The position numbers and the translations under genes are program-made. The notes under the pieces were generated by a model that searched no databases, had not been told where the DNA came from, and worked only from the letters and a program-made list of their open reading frames with translations. Shown one piece after another: positions 18,798 through 27,842 of a DNA stretch of 64,000 bases (positions are counted from its first letter, which is position 1; every line of letters starts with the position of its first letter). This DNA is from Mycolicibacterium sp. CR10 (GTDB taxonomy: Bacteria; Actinomycetota; Actinomycetes; Mycobacteriales; Mycobacteriaceae), in NCBI RefSeq assembly GCF_005222675.1, contig NZ_STGE01000001.1, forward strand, positions 19,061 to 83,060. The letters are read 5' to 3'.

Positions 18798-19972
18798 AAT
18801 TCCATCACCTCGCGATAGTGGGCCCACCAGCTCGTGTTGGCGACCTCGTCGTTCTGCGACGACTCCGACACCGGCCGGCCGACGCCGGCGACGAACCGCT
18901 GGTAGCCGCCGTCATGCGCCGTCGCCTGAACACGGTTGTAGACGGCGGCGTCCTCGATGCTGATGAAGCCGCTCGGCCCCAACAGGTTCGACGACTGCCG
19001 GACGCGGTGGCGCGTGTAGTCCTCGTCGTCACTGGCGTGGCCGAAGAACGCGTAGCGCACTTCGGTGCGGTCGACCCCGAGTGGTCTTGCGTACCGGATG
19101 TTGATGGTGTCTACATGGCGGACGATGCCGGTGACCGGCCGGAGGGCGACGACGCGAGCCCGGCTGTCCTCCCCCACACGTGTGACCACGCTGGGGTCGG
19201 CCAGGAAGCCGTTGTCCACGTAGGGCTGCGAGTCATAGAGGATGGACATGTGACCGTAGGGCTCGGTAACGACGATATTGCCGTTACCGCCCTGCCAATT
19301 GAGCAACTTGAACGCGCGGTGCAGCAGCGGCGCGTGGTAGGGATCGTTGTCGATATAGGTTTTCCAGTTGGTCTGGAACACCACCGTCTGGTAGCCGAGC
19401 AGCGTCAGATCGCCGTCATCGACCATGCAGTCGCTCAGTGTCGAGGCAGTATCCCCGAGAAAGTCGTCGAACGCCGGCGGCTGCTCGGCCATGCTGACGA
19501 ACACCAGCCCCCACGACTCGACCGCGTGCACCTCGCGCAGGCCATAGTCCTGCTCGCGAAAGTCCGGGCGAAACTGCATGCGGCGGGGCGCGCCGGCAAA
19601 CGACCCGTCATTGTCGTAGAGCCAGCGGTGATATGGGCACTCGAACCGCTCCGCCACACCGCACCGGCGTTGTTCCAGCAGCGTCCCGCGGTGCGCGCAC
19701 GAGTTGACGAACACCCGGATGCGGTCGTCGGCACCGCGCACGACGAGAAGCGGCACATCGGCCAGCCATCTCGTTCGGAAGGCGTTACGTTCAGGCAGTT
19801 CGGCCCGGTGCGCGATCGGATGCCAGTACGGCCCGTAGAAGATCCTCTTGAGCTCTTCCTGGTAGACGTCGGGGTCGCTGAACACCTCCTTGGGGATGTC
19901 CGTGGCCGCCCTGAAGCGCTTCCGGATGGCGGCCTGCGTACCGACGAAGTCCAGTGTCGGTCCACCATTCAC
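18791..19972 (-). CDS. Rieske non-heme iron oxygenase, alpha subunit (divergent type)
   Basis: 393 aa from GTG 19972, which overlaps the propeller gene stop as GTGA and has AGGAG at good distance. Rieske ligands are Cys92-x-His94 (SCAHRG) and Cys112-x2-His115 (CPYHRW; Arg where most have Gly). The catalytic iron region is NWKTYIDNDPYHAPLLHRAF. It is shorter than, and unlike, the PAH-type alphas in this window, closer to benzoate/anthranilate/salicylate-type oxygenases; substrate unknown. No FNR-type reductase or CxGxxxC ferredoxin adjoins it; the neighbours are an AprA-like flavoprotein and a double 4Fe-4S ferredoxin. Confidence 0.88.
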   Translation of the reverse strand: MNGGPTLDFVGTQAAIRKRFRAATDIPKEVFSDPDVYQEELKRIFYGPYWHPIAHRAELPERNAFRTRWLADVPLLVVRGADDRIRVFVNSCAHRGTLLEQRRCGVAERFECPYHRWLYDNDGSFAGAPRRMQFRPDFREQDYGLREVHAVESWGLVFVSMAEQPPAFDDFLGDTASTLSDCMVDDGDLTLLGYQTVVFQTNWKTYIDNDPYHAPLLHRAFKLLNWQGGNGNIVVTEPYGHMSILYDSQPYVDNGFLADPSVVTRVGEDSRARVVALRPVTGIVRHVDTINIRYARPLGVDRTEVRYAFFGHASDDEDYTRHRVRQSSNLLGPSGFISIEDAAVYNRVQATAHDGGYQRFVAGVGRPVSESSQNDEVANTSWWAHYREVMEFC

Positions 19973-21054
19973 GCCGCTGCTCCTTTCTGTGCGGTAACGA
20001 TGTGAGTCACCGAGCCAAGGCCATCGGCGAGCCTTGTCCAGGTTTGGCCCTCGTCCTCCGAGATGTGCAGCTGCCCTCCGGTGGTGCCGTAATAGAGCCG
20101 GAGCCCGCCTCCGTCGACGACCTCTCCCTCCAGCGCCCAAACCATGTCGAACAGGCCAACCTCGCCGTTGGCGCCCAGCCTGGACCAGGTCACGCCGCCG
20201 TCGTCACTGCGGAAGAACCCCACGTCGGCACCACGGCGCCGACGCAGCTTGGACGGTGAGAGGAAGTAGACGTTGCCGTTGAGCGCGCCCAACACCAACA
20301 GGCGCACTGCGGCCCACTTCGGCGGAATGCCGTCGGCGGCGGCCAGGAATATCACGTCGGGGTCGGCGGGGTGCACCACGATCGCGTCCTCGGTGTAGAT
20401 GCGCGCTCCGAGCCCGTCGTTGGACTGCAGCCAGCTGGACCCACGGTCGGTGCTGCGGTAGACCCCCTTGCCGCCCCGGTATGGCTTGGTGTCCTGGCCT
20501 GTGGTCACTATCAGCCGGTCCGGAGCCCCGGGGTGCAGGACAACGCGGTGGATGTCGTGACCAAGTCCGTCAACCTGCGCCCACGTCTGTCCCTGGTCCT
20601 TACTGACCAGGAGTGACCCGACCTCGATCCCGGCGTAGACGACGTCCGCCTCCAGCGGGTGCACGGCAATGGTCCGGACGTGCGCGATTCCGGGTCGGAT
20701 CGGAAAGCTCCACCGTTTCGCTTCCGGTAAGCCAAGCAGATTCCCGCACTCGGTCCACGCGCCGTCGGCCCACCGCAGCAGGTGCGCCGGCTCCGTTCCG
20801 GCGTACAGTGCACCGGGCGTGTGCGGGTCGAACGCCAGCGCGCGCACGTCGCGGTATGCCAGGCCGTCGCCGAGGTCTTTCCAATGGTCCGCGCCCTCCT
20901 CCGCCAGGAACACCCCTTGCTTGTAAACGGCAGCGGCGACGGCGTTGTCGTGGGTAGCGATGGACATGACCTGCCCCGGCAGCTGGGGCCAGGCCCGGAG
21001 CTCGCCGTCGCCGGAAACGCTGAACACTCCGCGGCTCGTCGCTACGACGGGCAC
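19969..21054 (-). CDS. Asp-box (BNR/sortilin-like) beta-propeller protein
   Basis: 361 aa, no signal peptide, so probably cytoplasmic. Four good Asp-boxes (S-x-D-x-G-x-T-W) at residues about 151-158, 201-208, 283-290 and 332-339, plus a degenerate one at 51-58, spaced by VVLHPGAPDRLIV-like strands. This is the signature of BNR/VPS10-type propellers. GTG start at 21054 with a strong AAGGAGG. It overlaps the ferredoxin gene by 13 bases and the Rieske alpha gene by four bases. Such propellers are usually binding or scaffold modules. A place inside a dioxygenase operon is unusual; a role in complex assembly or substrate recognition is inference. Confidence 0.8.
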   Translation of the reverse strand: MPVVATSRGVFSVSGDGELRAWPQLPGQVMSIATHDNAVAAAVYKQGVFLAEEGADHWKDLGDGLAYRDVRALAFDPHTPGALYAGTEPAHLLRWADGAWTECGNLLGLPEAKRWSFPIRPGIAHVRTIAVHPLEADVVYAGIEVGSLLVSKDQGQTWAQVDGLGHDIHRVVLHPGAPDRLIVTTGQDTKPYRGGKGVYRSTDRGSSWLQSNDGLGARIYTEDAIVVHPADPDVIFLAAADGIPPKWAAVRLLVLGALNGNVYFLSPSKLRRRRGADVGFFRSDDGGVTWSRLGANGEVGLFDMVWALEGEVVDGGGLRLYYGTTGGQLHISEDEGQTWTRLADGLGSVTHIVTAQKGAAA

Positions 21055-21335
21055 GGCGCGTCCTCCTTGCCCGTTTCGGAGGCGCCGCCGCGCTCGACCT
21101 TCGGCAGGAACGGTTCGGGGATCACCAATTCATGGCTGACGACGATCGCGTCCACGTGGCAGTCGATCGCGCACAGCCGGCAGGAATGACAGTCATTCGG
21201 GTAGATGATCTTGGCCCGCCACTTGCTGGTGGCCCACGGATCGTCGCCCTCCACCAGCCGGATGACGCCCGTCGGACAACTGTCGATGCAGACGTTGCAT
21301 CCGTCGCAGGTCTCCTCGTCGATACTCTCGATCAC
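21042..21335 (-). CDS. Two-cluster 4Fe-4S ferredoxin (AprB-like)
   Basis: About 97 aa from GTG 21335, which overlaps the flavoprotein stop (GTGA) and follows GAGGAGG. Two cysteine sets are visible: CDGCNVCIDSCP and, about 27 residues on, CHSCRLCAIDCH, each able to hold a [4Fe-4S] cluster. This architecture and its position directly after an AprA/fumarate-reductase-like flavoprotein recall the AprB subunit of adenylylsulfate reductase, though nothing indicates sulfur metabolism here. It probably takes or gives electrons to the flavoprotein and perhaps feeds the Rieske oxygenase downstream. Confidence 0.85.
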   Translation of the reverse strand: MIESIDEETCDGCNVCIDSCPTGVIRLVEGDDPWATSKWRAKIIYPNDCHSCRLCAIDCHVDAIVVSHELVIPEPFLPKVERGGASETGKEDAPCPS

Positions 21336-23107
21336 AGGACCGGCACCTCCTCGCGGTAAGACTCGGGCACGGTGTACGGGCTCGGGTGTCGGCCAGGCAG
21401 AGCCTGGACCGACCATGTTTGAATCGGCAGCTCACGCTCGCTGAACTCGAGGTCGAACTCGCCGCCGGCGCCGCGGCGGACGAGGAGCCACTTGAGCCAC
21501 TCGTCGTTGTCGGCGTACGGGTAATCGACCCTGAACAGCTCGCCGCGGCTCTCCGTTCTCCGCTTCATCGCCTCGCAGGTGATGATTGCCAGCGTCAGAT
21601 AGGCGCGGACCTCGTGTGCCTTCTTGAGCTCCTGATAATCCGGCGCGAAGACATAGCGCAACACCCGGTCGCGGATCCGGTAGAGCTCGGTGAGCGTCTC
21701 GTCGATTCGTGCCTCCGACTTGAACAGAGCGAACGCCGGGTTTGCCGTCGCCTCGCCGATGGCCTTCCACACGTCGACCGGCCGGACCTGCCGCAGCCGA
21801 CGCATCGGCGCGAAATACCCCGCCAAGCTCTCCCGCGCCTGCTCCTGCCACACACTGGGCGGCGTGGTGCTGCCGCCGAGCGCGGCAGCGGCGGTGCCCG
21901 CGCGGTATCCCGCAACCGCGGAGAAGCTGGAGATGCCGCTGCCAGAGATCCCCGACATCAGATGCGGACACGCCGTGCCGTAACCCACCGCGAACAGGCC
22001 CGGCACGGTGGTAGCGCCGTCCAGGTCGATCGTGGGACCGCTGGTGCTGCTCGTGCCGAGCACGATGAATGGAGTCACCTCGAGCAGATCAGTTCCGGGG
22101 TCGACGTCAAACTCGGTGAACGCTCGCCGCACCGTCGGCGACACCTCGTAGAGCACGTCGAGATCGGCCTGCGCGACATGGCGCAGGTCGAGATAGCAGG
22201 GACCGCGGCCCTCCACCATCTCGGTCATGATCGACCGCGCGATGGTGAACAAACCTCCCTTGTCTCCCCAGATCGGGTCATAGCGGTCCATGAAGTAGTC
22301 GCCCGCGGCGTTGCAGAATTTGCCGCCGATACCTTGGATCTTGGCCTGGCCGGGCGTGAAGAACGACCGGTTGAAGTAACTCCAGGCGGCGAACTGGCCG
22401 AACTCCATGCCGGCGAATTCGGCACCCACCCGCCACGCCGCGACGTGCCCCTCCCCGCTGCAATGGTCGGCGAACGCATAGTGCAGCTTCGGATACCACG
22501 GTCCGGTGTTGAGGACGACGGCGCCCGCGGTGAATATGTGGCGCTCACCGGTGACCACGTTGACCCCCACCGCACCGCATACCGCGCCGGTGGTCGGCCG
22601 TCGGCCGTCGGTGGTGAGCAGATCGATCACATCCACCCGTTCGTACAGGCGCACCCCCGCGGCCTTCATCCTCTCCTTGAGGATCTCCATGCAGACACGC
22701 CCATCAACACCCAGCGTCGTACCAAGATTGTGGCCGCGGACCGTGACGTACTTCAGCGACCCGTCCTCATGAGTGGAATAGGGCACACCCCAGTCGATCT
22801 GCTCGTTGACCCGGTCATACGCCTCGGTGATGTACTGCCGAACCCAGTCCTGATCGGCCAGGTAGTTGCTGCCCACCACGAATTCGCGCATCCACTCGAC
22901 CATCTCGTCCCCCTCGAGCCGGTGATCGGGCGCGTACTGGCTGTGCACATAGGTCATCGGTCCCGCCCGAGATACCACCGCCTTCTCGACCAAGATCACC
23001 GACGAGCCCAACTCCGCGGCCCGCAACGCCGCTCGCGCCCCACCAATCCCGCCGCCGACTACCAGGACGTCGCACTCCTGCACTGAAACTTTCGAATCAC
23101 CTTCCAC
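21332..23107 (-). CDS. FAD-dependent oxidoreductase, fumarate reductase/AprA-like flavoprotein
   Basis: 591 aa. A Rossmann FAD-binding motif at residues 13-41 (VLVVGGGIGG then VILVEKAVV), the central FRD/SDH-type body, a second FAD contact near PGLFAVGYGTACPHLMSGISG, and a helical C-terminal domain resembling SdhA/AprA tails. It probably oxidises or reduces a substrate with the downstream ferredoxin as electron partner. GTG start 23107 with GAGGAG ten bases upstream. First gene of a five-gene block with overlapping ends. Alternative roles: a dehydrogenase acting on a dihydroaromatic or alicyclic intermediate. Confidence 0.82.
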   Translation of the reverse strand: MEGDSKVSVQECDVLVVGGGIGGARAALRAAELGSSVILVEKAVVSRAGPMTYVHSQYAPDHRLEGDEMVEWMREFVVGSNYLADQDWVRQYITEAYDRVNEQIDWGVPYSTHEDGSLKYVTVRGHNLGTTLGVDGRVCMEILKERMKAAGVRLYERVDVIDLLTTDGRRPTTGAVCGAVGVNVVTGERHIFTAGAVVLNTGPWYPKLHYAFADHCSGEGHVAAWRVGAEFAGMEFGQFAAWSYFNRSFFTPGQAKIQGIGGKFCNAAGDYFMDRYDPIWGDKGGLFTIARSIMTEMVEGRGPCYLDLRHVAQADLDVLYEVSPTVRRAFTEFDVDPGTDLLEVTPFIVLGTSSTSGPTIDLDGATTVPGLFAVGYGTACPHLMSGISGSGISSFSAVAGYRAGTAAAALGGSTTPPSVWQEQARESLAGYFAPMRRLRQVRPVDVWKAIGEATANPAFALFKSEARIDETLTELYRIRDRVLRYVFAPDYQELKKAHEVRAYLTLAIITCEAMKRRTESRGELFRVDYPYADNDEWLKWLLVRRGAGGEFDLEFSERELPIQTWSVQALPGRHPSPYTVPESYREEVPVL

Positions 23108-23182
23108 GATCAGCTGACTCCTCTTCTCCCGTGTTCACACAGCCACCACAGAGCACCCGAAAACCGCTACACACTTCTCCAG

Positions 23183-24208
23183 TCACGGCGTCACCAACAC
23201 CTTGATCCGGTCCTCCCGCCCCTCTACCAGCGCCGCCAACCCATCCTCGATAGCGCTGCCCAGCGGCACCCTGGCGGTGATCTGCGGAGCGAGCTCGACG
23301 GTTCCGTCTGCCATCAGGGCGAGCACGGCGGGGAAATCGTCGAACATGTCGTAACCGAAGACGAGCCGCAGCTGCGGCTCCCTGATCAGATGCTGGTTGA
23401 CGTCGAGCGAGGCTGCGCCGGCCCACGACGACATCTCCATGAAGCGGCCCTGCTTGCGTAGGCAGTCCAGGCCCGTCGTGAACGCTTCGGGGCTGCCCGC
23501 CGCATGAAAGACGACGTCCACACCGATGCCCCGGGTCTCCTCGAGGATCCGTGCGGTGGTGTCGGGGTCACGCGAATCGAGTGCCACCGCGGCGCCCACG
23601 TCGCGGGCAAGGCGTCGACGAAAACCGCTCGGCTCCAAGACGTAGATCCGCGCGGCGCCGGCGGCGTGTGCGCACTGGATCACTGCCAGCCCGAGGGCCC
23701 CCGCCCCGAGGACCAGCACCGTCTCGCCGAGAAGCAGCTCCGCCCGGCGCACCGCGTGGAAGGCCACTGCGGTCGGCTCGGTTAGGGCGGCCTCCGCGAT
23801 GTCAACCTCGTCGGGCACCCGGATCGCGAGACGAGACGGCACCGCGACGTAGCGCGCCAGTCCCCCGTTGCGGGTCAAGCCGATCCACTCGGGGCGCTGA
23901 CATAAGTGGTAGAGCGCACGGTGGCAGTAGTGGCAGCTGTCGCAGAAATCCATCGGGATCACCGCGGCCCCCTCGCCAATCCGCGACCGGTCGACGCCAG
24001 AGCCGACCTCCACGATCCGGCCAGAGACCTCATGGCCGAGGACCACCGGTGGCTGTGAGAACGTCGGCCCTGCCAGGTACTCGTGGAGGTCGGTTCCGCA
24101 CAGCCCGGTCGCCGCCACCTCGATGATGACTTCGCCGGCCCGGGGCGTCGGGTCTGGGACCGACTCCAGGCCGACGTCCCTGTTGCCTCGAAGGACGATC
24201 GCGTCCAT
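23183..24208 (-). CDS. Zinc-dependent medium-chain alcohol dehydrogenase
   Basis: 341 aa MDR enzyme. Catalytic zinc ligands Cys37 (GLCGTD) and His59-Glu60 (GHE), four structural-zinc cysteines in DFCDSCHYCHRALYHLC, and the NAD-binding VLVLGAGALGLAVIQ. Closest in style to threonine/butanediol/sorbitol dehydrogenases. Located between an SDR and the AprA-like flavoprotein gene, same strand; probably oxidises an alcohol or dihydrodiol intermediate. Substrate not deducible. Confidence 0.88.
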   Translation of the reverse strand: MDAIVLRGNRDVGLESVPDPTPRAGEVIIEVAATGLCGTDLHEYLAGPTFSQPPVVLGHEVSGRIVEVGSGVDRSRIGEGAAVIPMDFCDSCHYCHRALYHLCQRPEWIGLTRNGGLARYVAVPSRLAIRVPDEVDIAEAALTEPTAVAFHAVRRAELLLGETVLVLGAGALGLAVIQCAHAAGAARIYVLEPSGFRRRLARDVGAAVALDSRDPDTTARILEETRGIGVDVVFHAAGSPEAFTTGLDCLRKQGRFMEMSSWAGAASLDVNQHLIREPQLRLVFGYDMFDDFPAVLALMADGTVELAPQITARVPLGSAIEDGLAALVEGREDRIKVLVTP

Positions 24209-24265
24209 GTTCAGATCACCCGGGTCCTCTCCTGGGTTCCACGACGGCGGCGGTCGGTGCCACGC

Positions 24266-25057
24266 TCACATGGCCTCGAAAGCCGGAAACCGAACGCCCG
24301 CGGTCATGCCGCCGTCCACCGGAAGCACGGCACCGGTGATGAACGACGCGTCGGGCGAGGCGAGGAACACGGCCGGGGCGGCAATCTCCTCGGGTCGCGC
24401 GAAACGTTGCATCACGCAGATGTCAGCCATCATCGAGGCGTGCTCGGGGTGCTCGGAGAGGAACCGGTCGATCCTTGGGGTGCGGGTGCCCCCTGGTGCG
24501 ATCGCGTTCACGCGGATGTTGTCGCGCGCGAAGTCGAGGGCCATGTTCTTCGTGAGCAGAATGACCCCGCCCTTGCTCGCGCTGTAGGCCGAGCACCTGT
24601 TCTCAGCCAGAATCCCTGCCGTCGACGCGACGTTGACGATCGATCCGCCGCCGGCCGAGCGCAGCACGGGAATGACGGGTTTGGACATCTGAAAGACGCT
24701 GCCGAGGTTCGCGTCGAACTGGTCACGCCATTCCTCCTCGCTGATCTCTTCGACATTGCGGGGCAGACTGACGCCGACGACGTTGAACAGTGCGTCGAGG
24801 CGGCCGAACTCGGCCAATGCCCGCTCGACGACACGGTTGGCGACATCACGGCGACAAACGTCGCCGGCCACGCCGCAGACCCGAGCGCCGGACGCAGCCA
24901 GTGCGCCCACGGCCGTCTCCAAGCCCGCCGCATCCGTGTCGGCCATTACGCAGCTCCCGCCGTCGCGGCACCAGCGCGTGGCAATCGCCGAACCAATCCC
25001 CGCCGCGGCCGCGGTGACGATCGCGACCCGGCCGGATTTAGTCTCCGCAACGCTCAC
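24266..25057 (-). CDS. Short-chain dehydrogenase/reductase
   Basis: 263 aa classical SDR: cofactor motif TAAAAGIGSA near the N-terminus, the NNAG-equivalent NVVG, active-site Ser (NVASTAG), YSASK catalytic Tyr-Lys, and a DGGMT C-terminus. It follows nidA by 58 bases on the same strand, where a cis-dihydrodiol dehydrogenase would be expected. It resembles general SDRs more than the BphB-like SDRs at 38.0 and 57.5 kb, so the dihydrodiol role is only likely. Confidence 0.85.
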   Translation of the reverse strand: MSVAETKSGRVAIVTAAAAGIGSAIATRWCRDGGSCVMADTDAAGLETAVGALAASGARVCGVAGDVCRRDVANRVVERALAEFGRLDALFNVVGVSLPRNVEEISEEEWRDQFDANLGSVFQMSKPVIPVLRSAGGGSIVNVASTAGILAENRCSAYSASKGGVILLTKNMALDFARDNIRVNAIAPGGTRTPRIDRFLSEHPEHASMMADICVMQRFARPEEIAAPAVFLASPDASFITGAVLPVDGGMTAGVRFPAFEAM

Positions 25058-25115
25058 GTGTGACCGATCATCGAACCGACGCTCGTGGCTGCACCCATCC
25101 TTGGGACGGTCACCA

Positions 25116-26483
25116 TCAGGCGCGCCCGCGGGGCGCCGGGGGCTGGCTCATGTAGTCCAGCCATCTCGCCCAGAACCGCCGCTGGTTCTGCTCGGCGTAG
25201 CCGCTAGGGACGGCCTGGCCCGGCCCCGGCCAGTCGCTAATCGGTGTCAGGTCCATGCCCATCTCGTAGTTCAGCAACCCTTCACCGGCAAAGGGACCCT
25301 GCACGGCCTCCGTGATGGCCTTCCAGGCCTCAGCGTCGTCTTGCTCGAACACGCCGGCGGGCCCGAAGTTGCGCACGTAGGACGCCTGGGACGCCTCTCG
25401 GAGCCACTCGGGGGCATCCCGCTCGACCAGGAACCAGGAAAGGACCTCCATCCGGTCATGAGAGAGCGGCCGCCACAGCCGGAAACTTACGAACGGGGTC
25501 GGCGGTGACATGTGGTCAGCCGCAATGGTCACGTTGATGAACGACAGGTTCGGGAAGACCGTCCCGTGGATGAAGGCCGACCGGCGGAAAAGCTCCTTAT
25601 GCGTCGTGGTGGGATACGAGTCGGCCATCTGGTCCACAACCTCGTCGGGGTATCCCTCGAACTCAGGGAACTCCGCGAGCGTAGGAGGGAAACCGAGCAC
25701 ACCGACGCCGTGGCCGTTCTGGAGCCCGATCTCGGCCGGTGCGCTCGCGAAGTTCGGATCACCGGGCGCCATGCCCAGCTCGATCATGGAGCGGTGGGCA
25801 AAGAGGGTGTGGTAGGAGTCGCCGACAAAATTATCGGCGCCTGTCTTCCAATTGGCCCCCATCACCCACCGGTGCGGCGCGCCAATGACCTCCAAACCGC
25901 CCGCGGTCTTCTTTGCGATGAGGTCGAGGTAGAACGTCATGTCGCCGAGGTAGTCGCCCAGGCTCGGCGCCGCCGGATCGACGCTCCCGAAGATGAACCC
26001 CGCATAGGAATCGAGATGGGGGATGTGGCGTAGCCCCCACTTGGCCTTGTCAAAGCCGCCGGGATACGCCTCTTTCATAGCCGGCACGCCGACGAGGTCA
26101 CCGGTATTGCTGTATACCCAGCCGTGGTAGGGGCACGTGAAGTGCGCGCTGTTGCCCGTCTCCGCTCGGCATACGAGAGTGCCGCGGTGTCGGCAAGAGT
26201 TCGACAGCGCCTGGATGCGGCCCGACTCGTCCCGACAGAGAATCACCGAGTCGGCCCCGATGTAGCGCACGACAAAGTCCCCGGAATTGGGCAACTCAGA
26301 CTCGTGTCCGAGGAAAACCCATGCGCGTGCAAAGATCCGCTGCATCTCGGCCGGATGTAGCGCCGGATCGCTGACGACCCGGGCGGGCAACCGCCCAACT
26401 GCGAGCGCCTCCGCTACGTCGCGCAGTGCACCCTGAAGGTAGGGATCGGTCGTGTCGGTCGTCTCGATTGTCTCGGCGCTCAT
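25116..26483 (-). CDS. nidA: PAH ring-hydroxylating dioxygenase, alpha subunit (NidA-like)
   Basis: 455 aa. Rieske ligands Cys97-x-His99 (SCRHRG) and Cys117-x2-His120 (CPYHGW); iron-site helix NWKTGADNFVGDSYHTLFAHRS; catalytic domain with FIHGTVFPNLSF. ATG 26483 with AAAGGGA eight bases upstream. It lies after the beta-subunit gene, the unusual small-then-large order seen in mycobacterial nidBA, and downstream of an aldehyde dehydrogenase like nidD. It inserts O2 into a fused arene to give a cis-dihydrodiol. No ferredoxin or reductase is adjacent, so electron carriers must come from elsewhere, for example the pht or 54-kb operon. The symbol rests on gene order and family. Confidence 0.85.
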   Translation of the reverse strand: MSAETIETTDTTDPYLQGALRDVAEALAVGRLPARVVSDPALHPAEMQRIFARAWVFLGHESELPNSGDFVVRYIGADSVILCRDESGRIQALSNSCRHRGTLVCRAETGNSAHFTCPYHGWVYSNTGDLVGVPAMKEAYPGGFDKAKWGLRHIPHLDSYAGFIFGSVDPAAPSLGDYLGDMTFYLDLIAKKTAGGLEVIGAPHRWVMGANWKTGADNFVGDSYHTLFAHRSMIELGMAPGDPNFASAPAEIGLQNGHGVGVLGFPPTLAEFPEFEGYPDEVVDQMADSYPTTTHKELFRRSAFIHGTVFPNLSFINVTIAADHMSPPTPFVSFRLWRPLSHDRMEVLSWFLVERDAPEWLREASQASYVRNFGPAGVFEQDDAEAWKAITEAVQGPFAGEGLLNYEMGMDLTPISDWPGPGQAVPSGYAEQNQRRFWARWLDYMSQPPAPRGRA

Positions 26484-26550
26484 GCGGTCAATCCCTTTCT
26501 TAAGGCGGTGGATCCGGACGCGAGTTGAGGGCGAAGTACGCCAGCCCGGC

Positions 26551-27069
26551 TCAGAGGAACACCGAAAGGTTGTCGATCGGCAGCGTCGAGTGGTCGAGCA
26601 GAACCTCGCGCCGGGCTAGTCGCAGCGAACCGTCCGTCCGACGCAACACGTCGACACGTTCGGCCGACAGCAACTCCCATCGGCCGGAGTCTCCGCGGCT
26701 GCGGAAGAACAGCAGGTTCGAGCGCACAACCAATTCGTCTGCGTCCGACCCCAGGGATGTGCGGATGTTGGACACGAAGTGCCGGGTCCGTGACCGAGGA
26801 GACTCCGCCCAAGAGAAGTCGGTCTCCGAGCGCAGCACCCGCATTTCCAGGCCCGTGTAATCGTCGTCCCAGTGCGCGATCGCGCTCACCCAACCCGCGG
26901 CCTCGGTCCCTTCCCTGGTGGTGCGCACCGGCACCACGTAACGGATGTCGGGGTCGAGGAGATCCAGCCAGTCCCGGAATTGCCCGCCATCGAGTAATTC
27001 CGCCTCTCGGAACATGAATGCCTGGACAGCATCGAGCGTGTCCCGATCGACCGTGACGGTGCCGCTCAT
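26551..27069 (-). CDS. nidB: PAH ring-hydroxylating dioxygenase, beta subunit (NidB-like)
   Basis: About 172 aa from ATG 27069, chosen for AAGGAG nine bases upstream; the frame extends nine codons further to 27096. Beta-subunit landmarks: FMFREAELLDGGQFRDWLDLL, IAHWDDDYTGLEMRVLR, SRTRHFVSNIR, LLFFRSRGDSGRWELLSAERVDVLRR. It precedes nidA by 67 bases. A promoter-operator module lies directly upstream at 27114-27177. Confidence 0.85.
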   Translation of the reverse strand: MSGTVTVDRDTLDAVQAFMFREAELLDGGQFRDWLDLLDPDIRYVVPVRTTREGTEAAGWVSAIAHWDDDYTGLEMRVLRSETDFSWAESPRSRTRHFVSNIRTSLGSDADELVVRSNLLFFRSRGDSGRWELLSAERVDVLRRTDGSLRLARREVLLDHSTLPIDNLSVFL

Positions 27070-27113
27070 CAGATGCCTCTCCTTGAAGGACTCCACCAGT
27101 GGAGCGGAGTGAT

Positions 27114-27177
27114 TCTGTCCAGCAGATATCCCCTCCGCTGTAAGGAACAGTAAATCTCAGGCCGCCATGAAGGTCAA
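27114..27177 (-). promoter_or_regulatory. Promoter-operator module of nidB-nidA
   Basis: Perfect inverted repeat TCTG-N5-CAGA at 27114-27126. On the minus strand TTTACT (27149-27154) sits 22 bases before it, and TTGACC (27172-27177) sits 17 bases before TTTACT. A 36-base stretch starting in this operator is almost identical to one upstream of nidD (31527-31562), and the same operator occurs right after the phtAa promoter. The repeat is about 45-57 bases upstream of the nidB start. Probable binding site for a shared regulator, perhaps IclR-type PhtR; that assignment is inference. Confidence 0.55.
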
Positions 27178-27500
27178 GGGAATCGCCGATTTGAGGGGTC
27201 GTCGCACATTCCGGGCGACGCCTGGGTCTCGCGGTGGCCACGCCTGAGCGGAACTGACGCGCCCGTACGTCGTTGCATGGCCGACCAACCCAGGCAGTGC
27301 ACTTTGATCAAAGCCGCGACCCTGAGTCCATTTCGCCAAAGATGCTGGCTAACGCCTGCAACGTTGTCCTGTGGGTCCGGCCGGAGTATCAAGAGCGTTC
27401 CTAGCCAACGCCTTAGGGCGTATCGCGGTGCGCAGGCATCACCGCGCGCACTCCAAACCAGCCGACAAACTGTTGAGCGGGGCACGGCTGGACGGGAACC
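27178..27500. other. Gap without recognisable genes
   Basis: Between the nidB promoter module and the first IS3-type remnant I find no credible reading frame or structured signal. It probably represents decayed sequence brought in with, or disturbed by, the insertion elements. Confidence 0.4.
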
Positions 27501-27554
27501 CGTCAACGCCAGAATTACTACAAGCACAAGCGAAAACCGATCACAGCCACCCAG

Positions 27555-27842
27555 CCACGCCGGCAATGGTTGACCGGATTGATCCGTGAGATCCATGTCG
27601 CCTCCCGTGACACCTACGGGTATCGACGCATTCATGCCGAGTTGACTCTGGAAATGGGGATCACGGTCTGCCCGCGCACGGTGTCGGTCTTGATGACTCT
27701 CGCTGCTATCTACGGCCTGCCCGGCCCGACCCGTGTCAAACGGCTCCGCGGCGTAGTCACAGCCGACGATCTGGTCAACCGCAAGTTCCACCCCCCGCCC
27801 CAAACGATTTGTGGGTCAACGACATCACCCAACAACGCACTC
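27555..27842 (+). pseudogene. IS3-family transposase (orfB) fragment, truncated and frameshifted
   Basis: Plus-strand reading gives RQWLTGLIREIH, then YGYRRIHAELTLEMGI, then YGLPGPTRVKRLRG and ADDLVNRKFH, classic IS3 orfB HTH_21 sequence. A one-base loss in a C-run near 27793-27806 then shifts the frame, after which the first DDE motif can be read as LWVNDIT in another frame. The similarity ends where the IS30 element begins. Both ends of the original element are missing. Confidence 0.75.

Noticed and set aside
18818..20005. Plus-strand frame of 395 codons opposite the Rieske alpha gene
   Set aside because: Antisense shadow; the minus-strand protein has intact Rieske and iron motifs.
21386..23086. 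Plus-strand open frame of 566 codons opposite the AprA-like flavoprotein
   Set aside because: Long, but a mirror of the coding frame on the other strand; its sequence is Arg/His/Pro-rich with no recognisable domain.
21042..23107. Adenylylsulfate reductase (AprAB) for sulfate metabolism
   Set aside because: The pair resembles AprAB in layout only; no sulfate reduction genes are near, and the neighbours are aromatic oxygenase genes.
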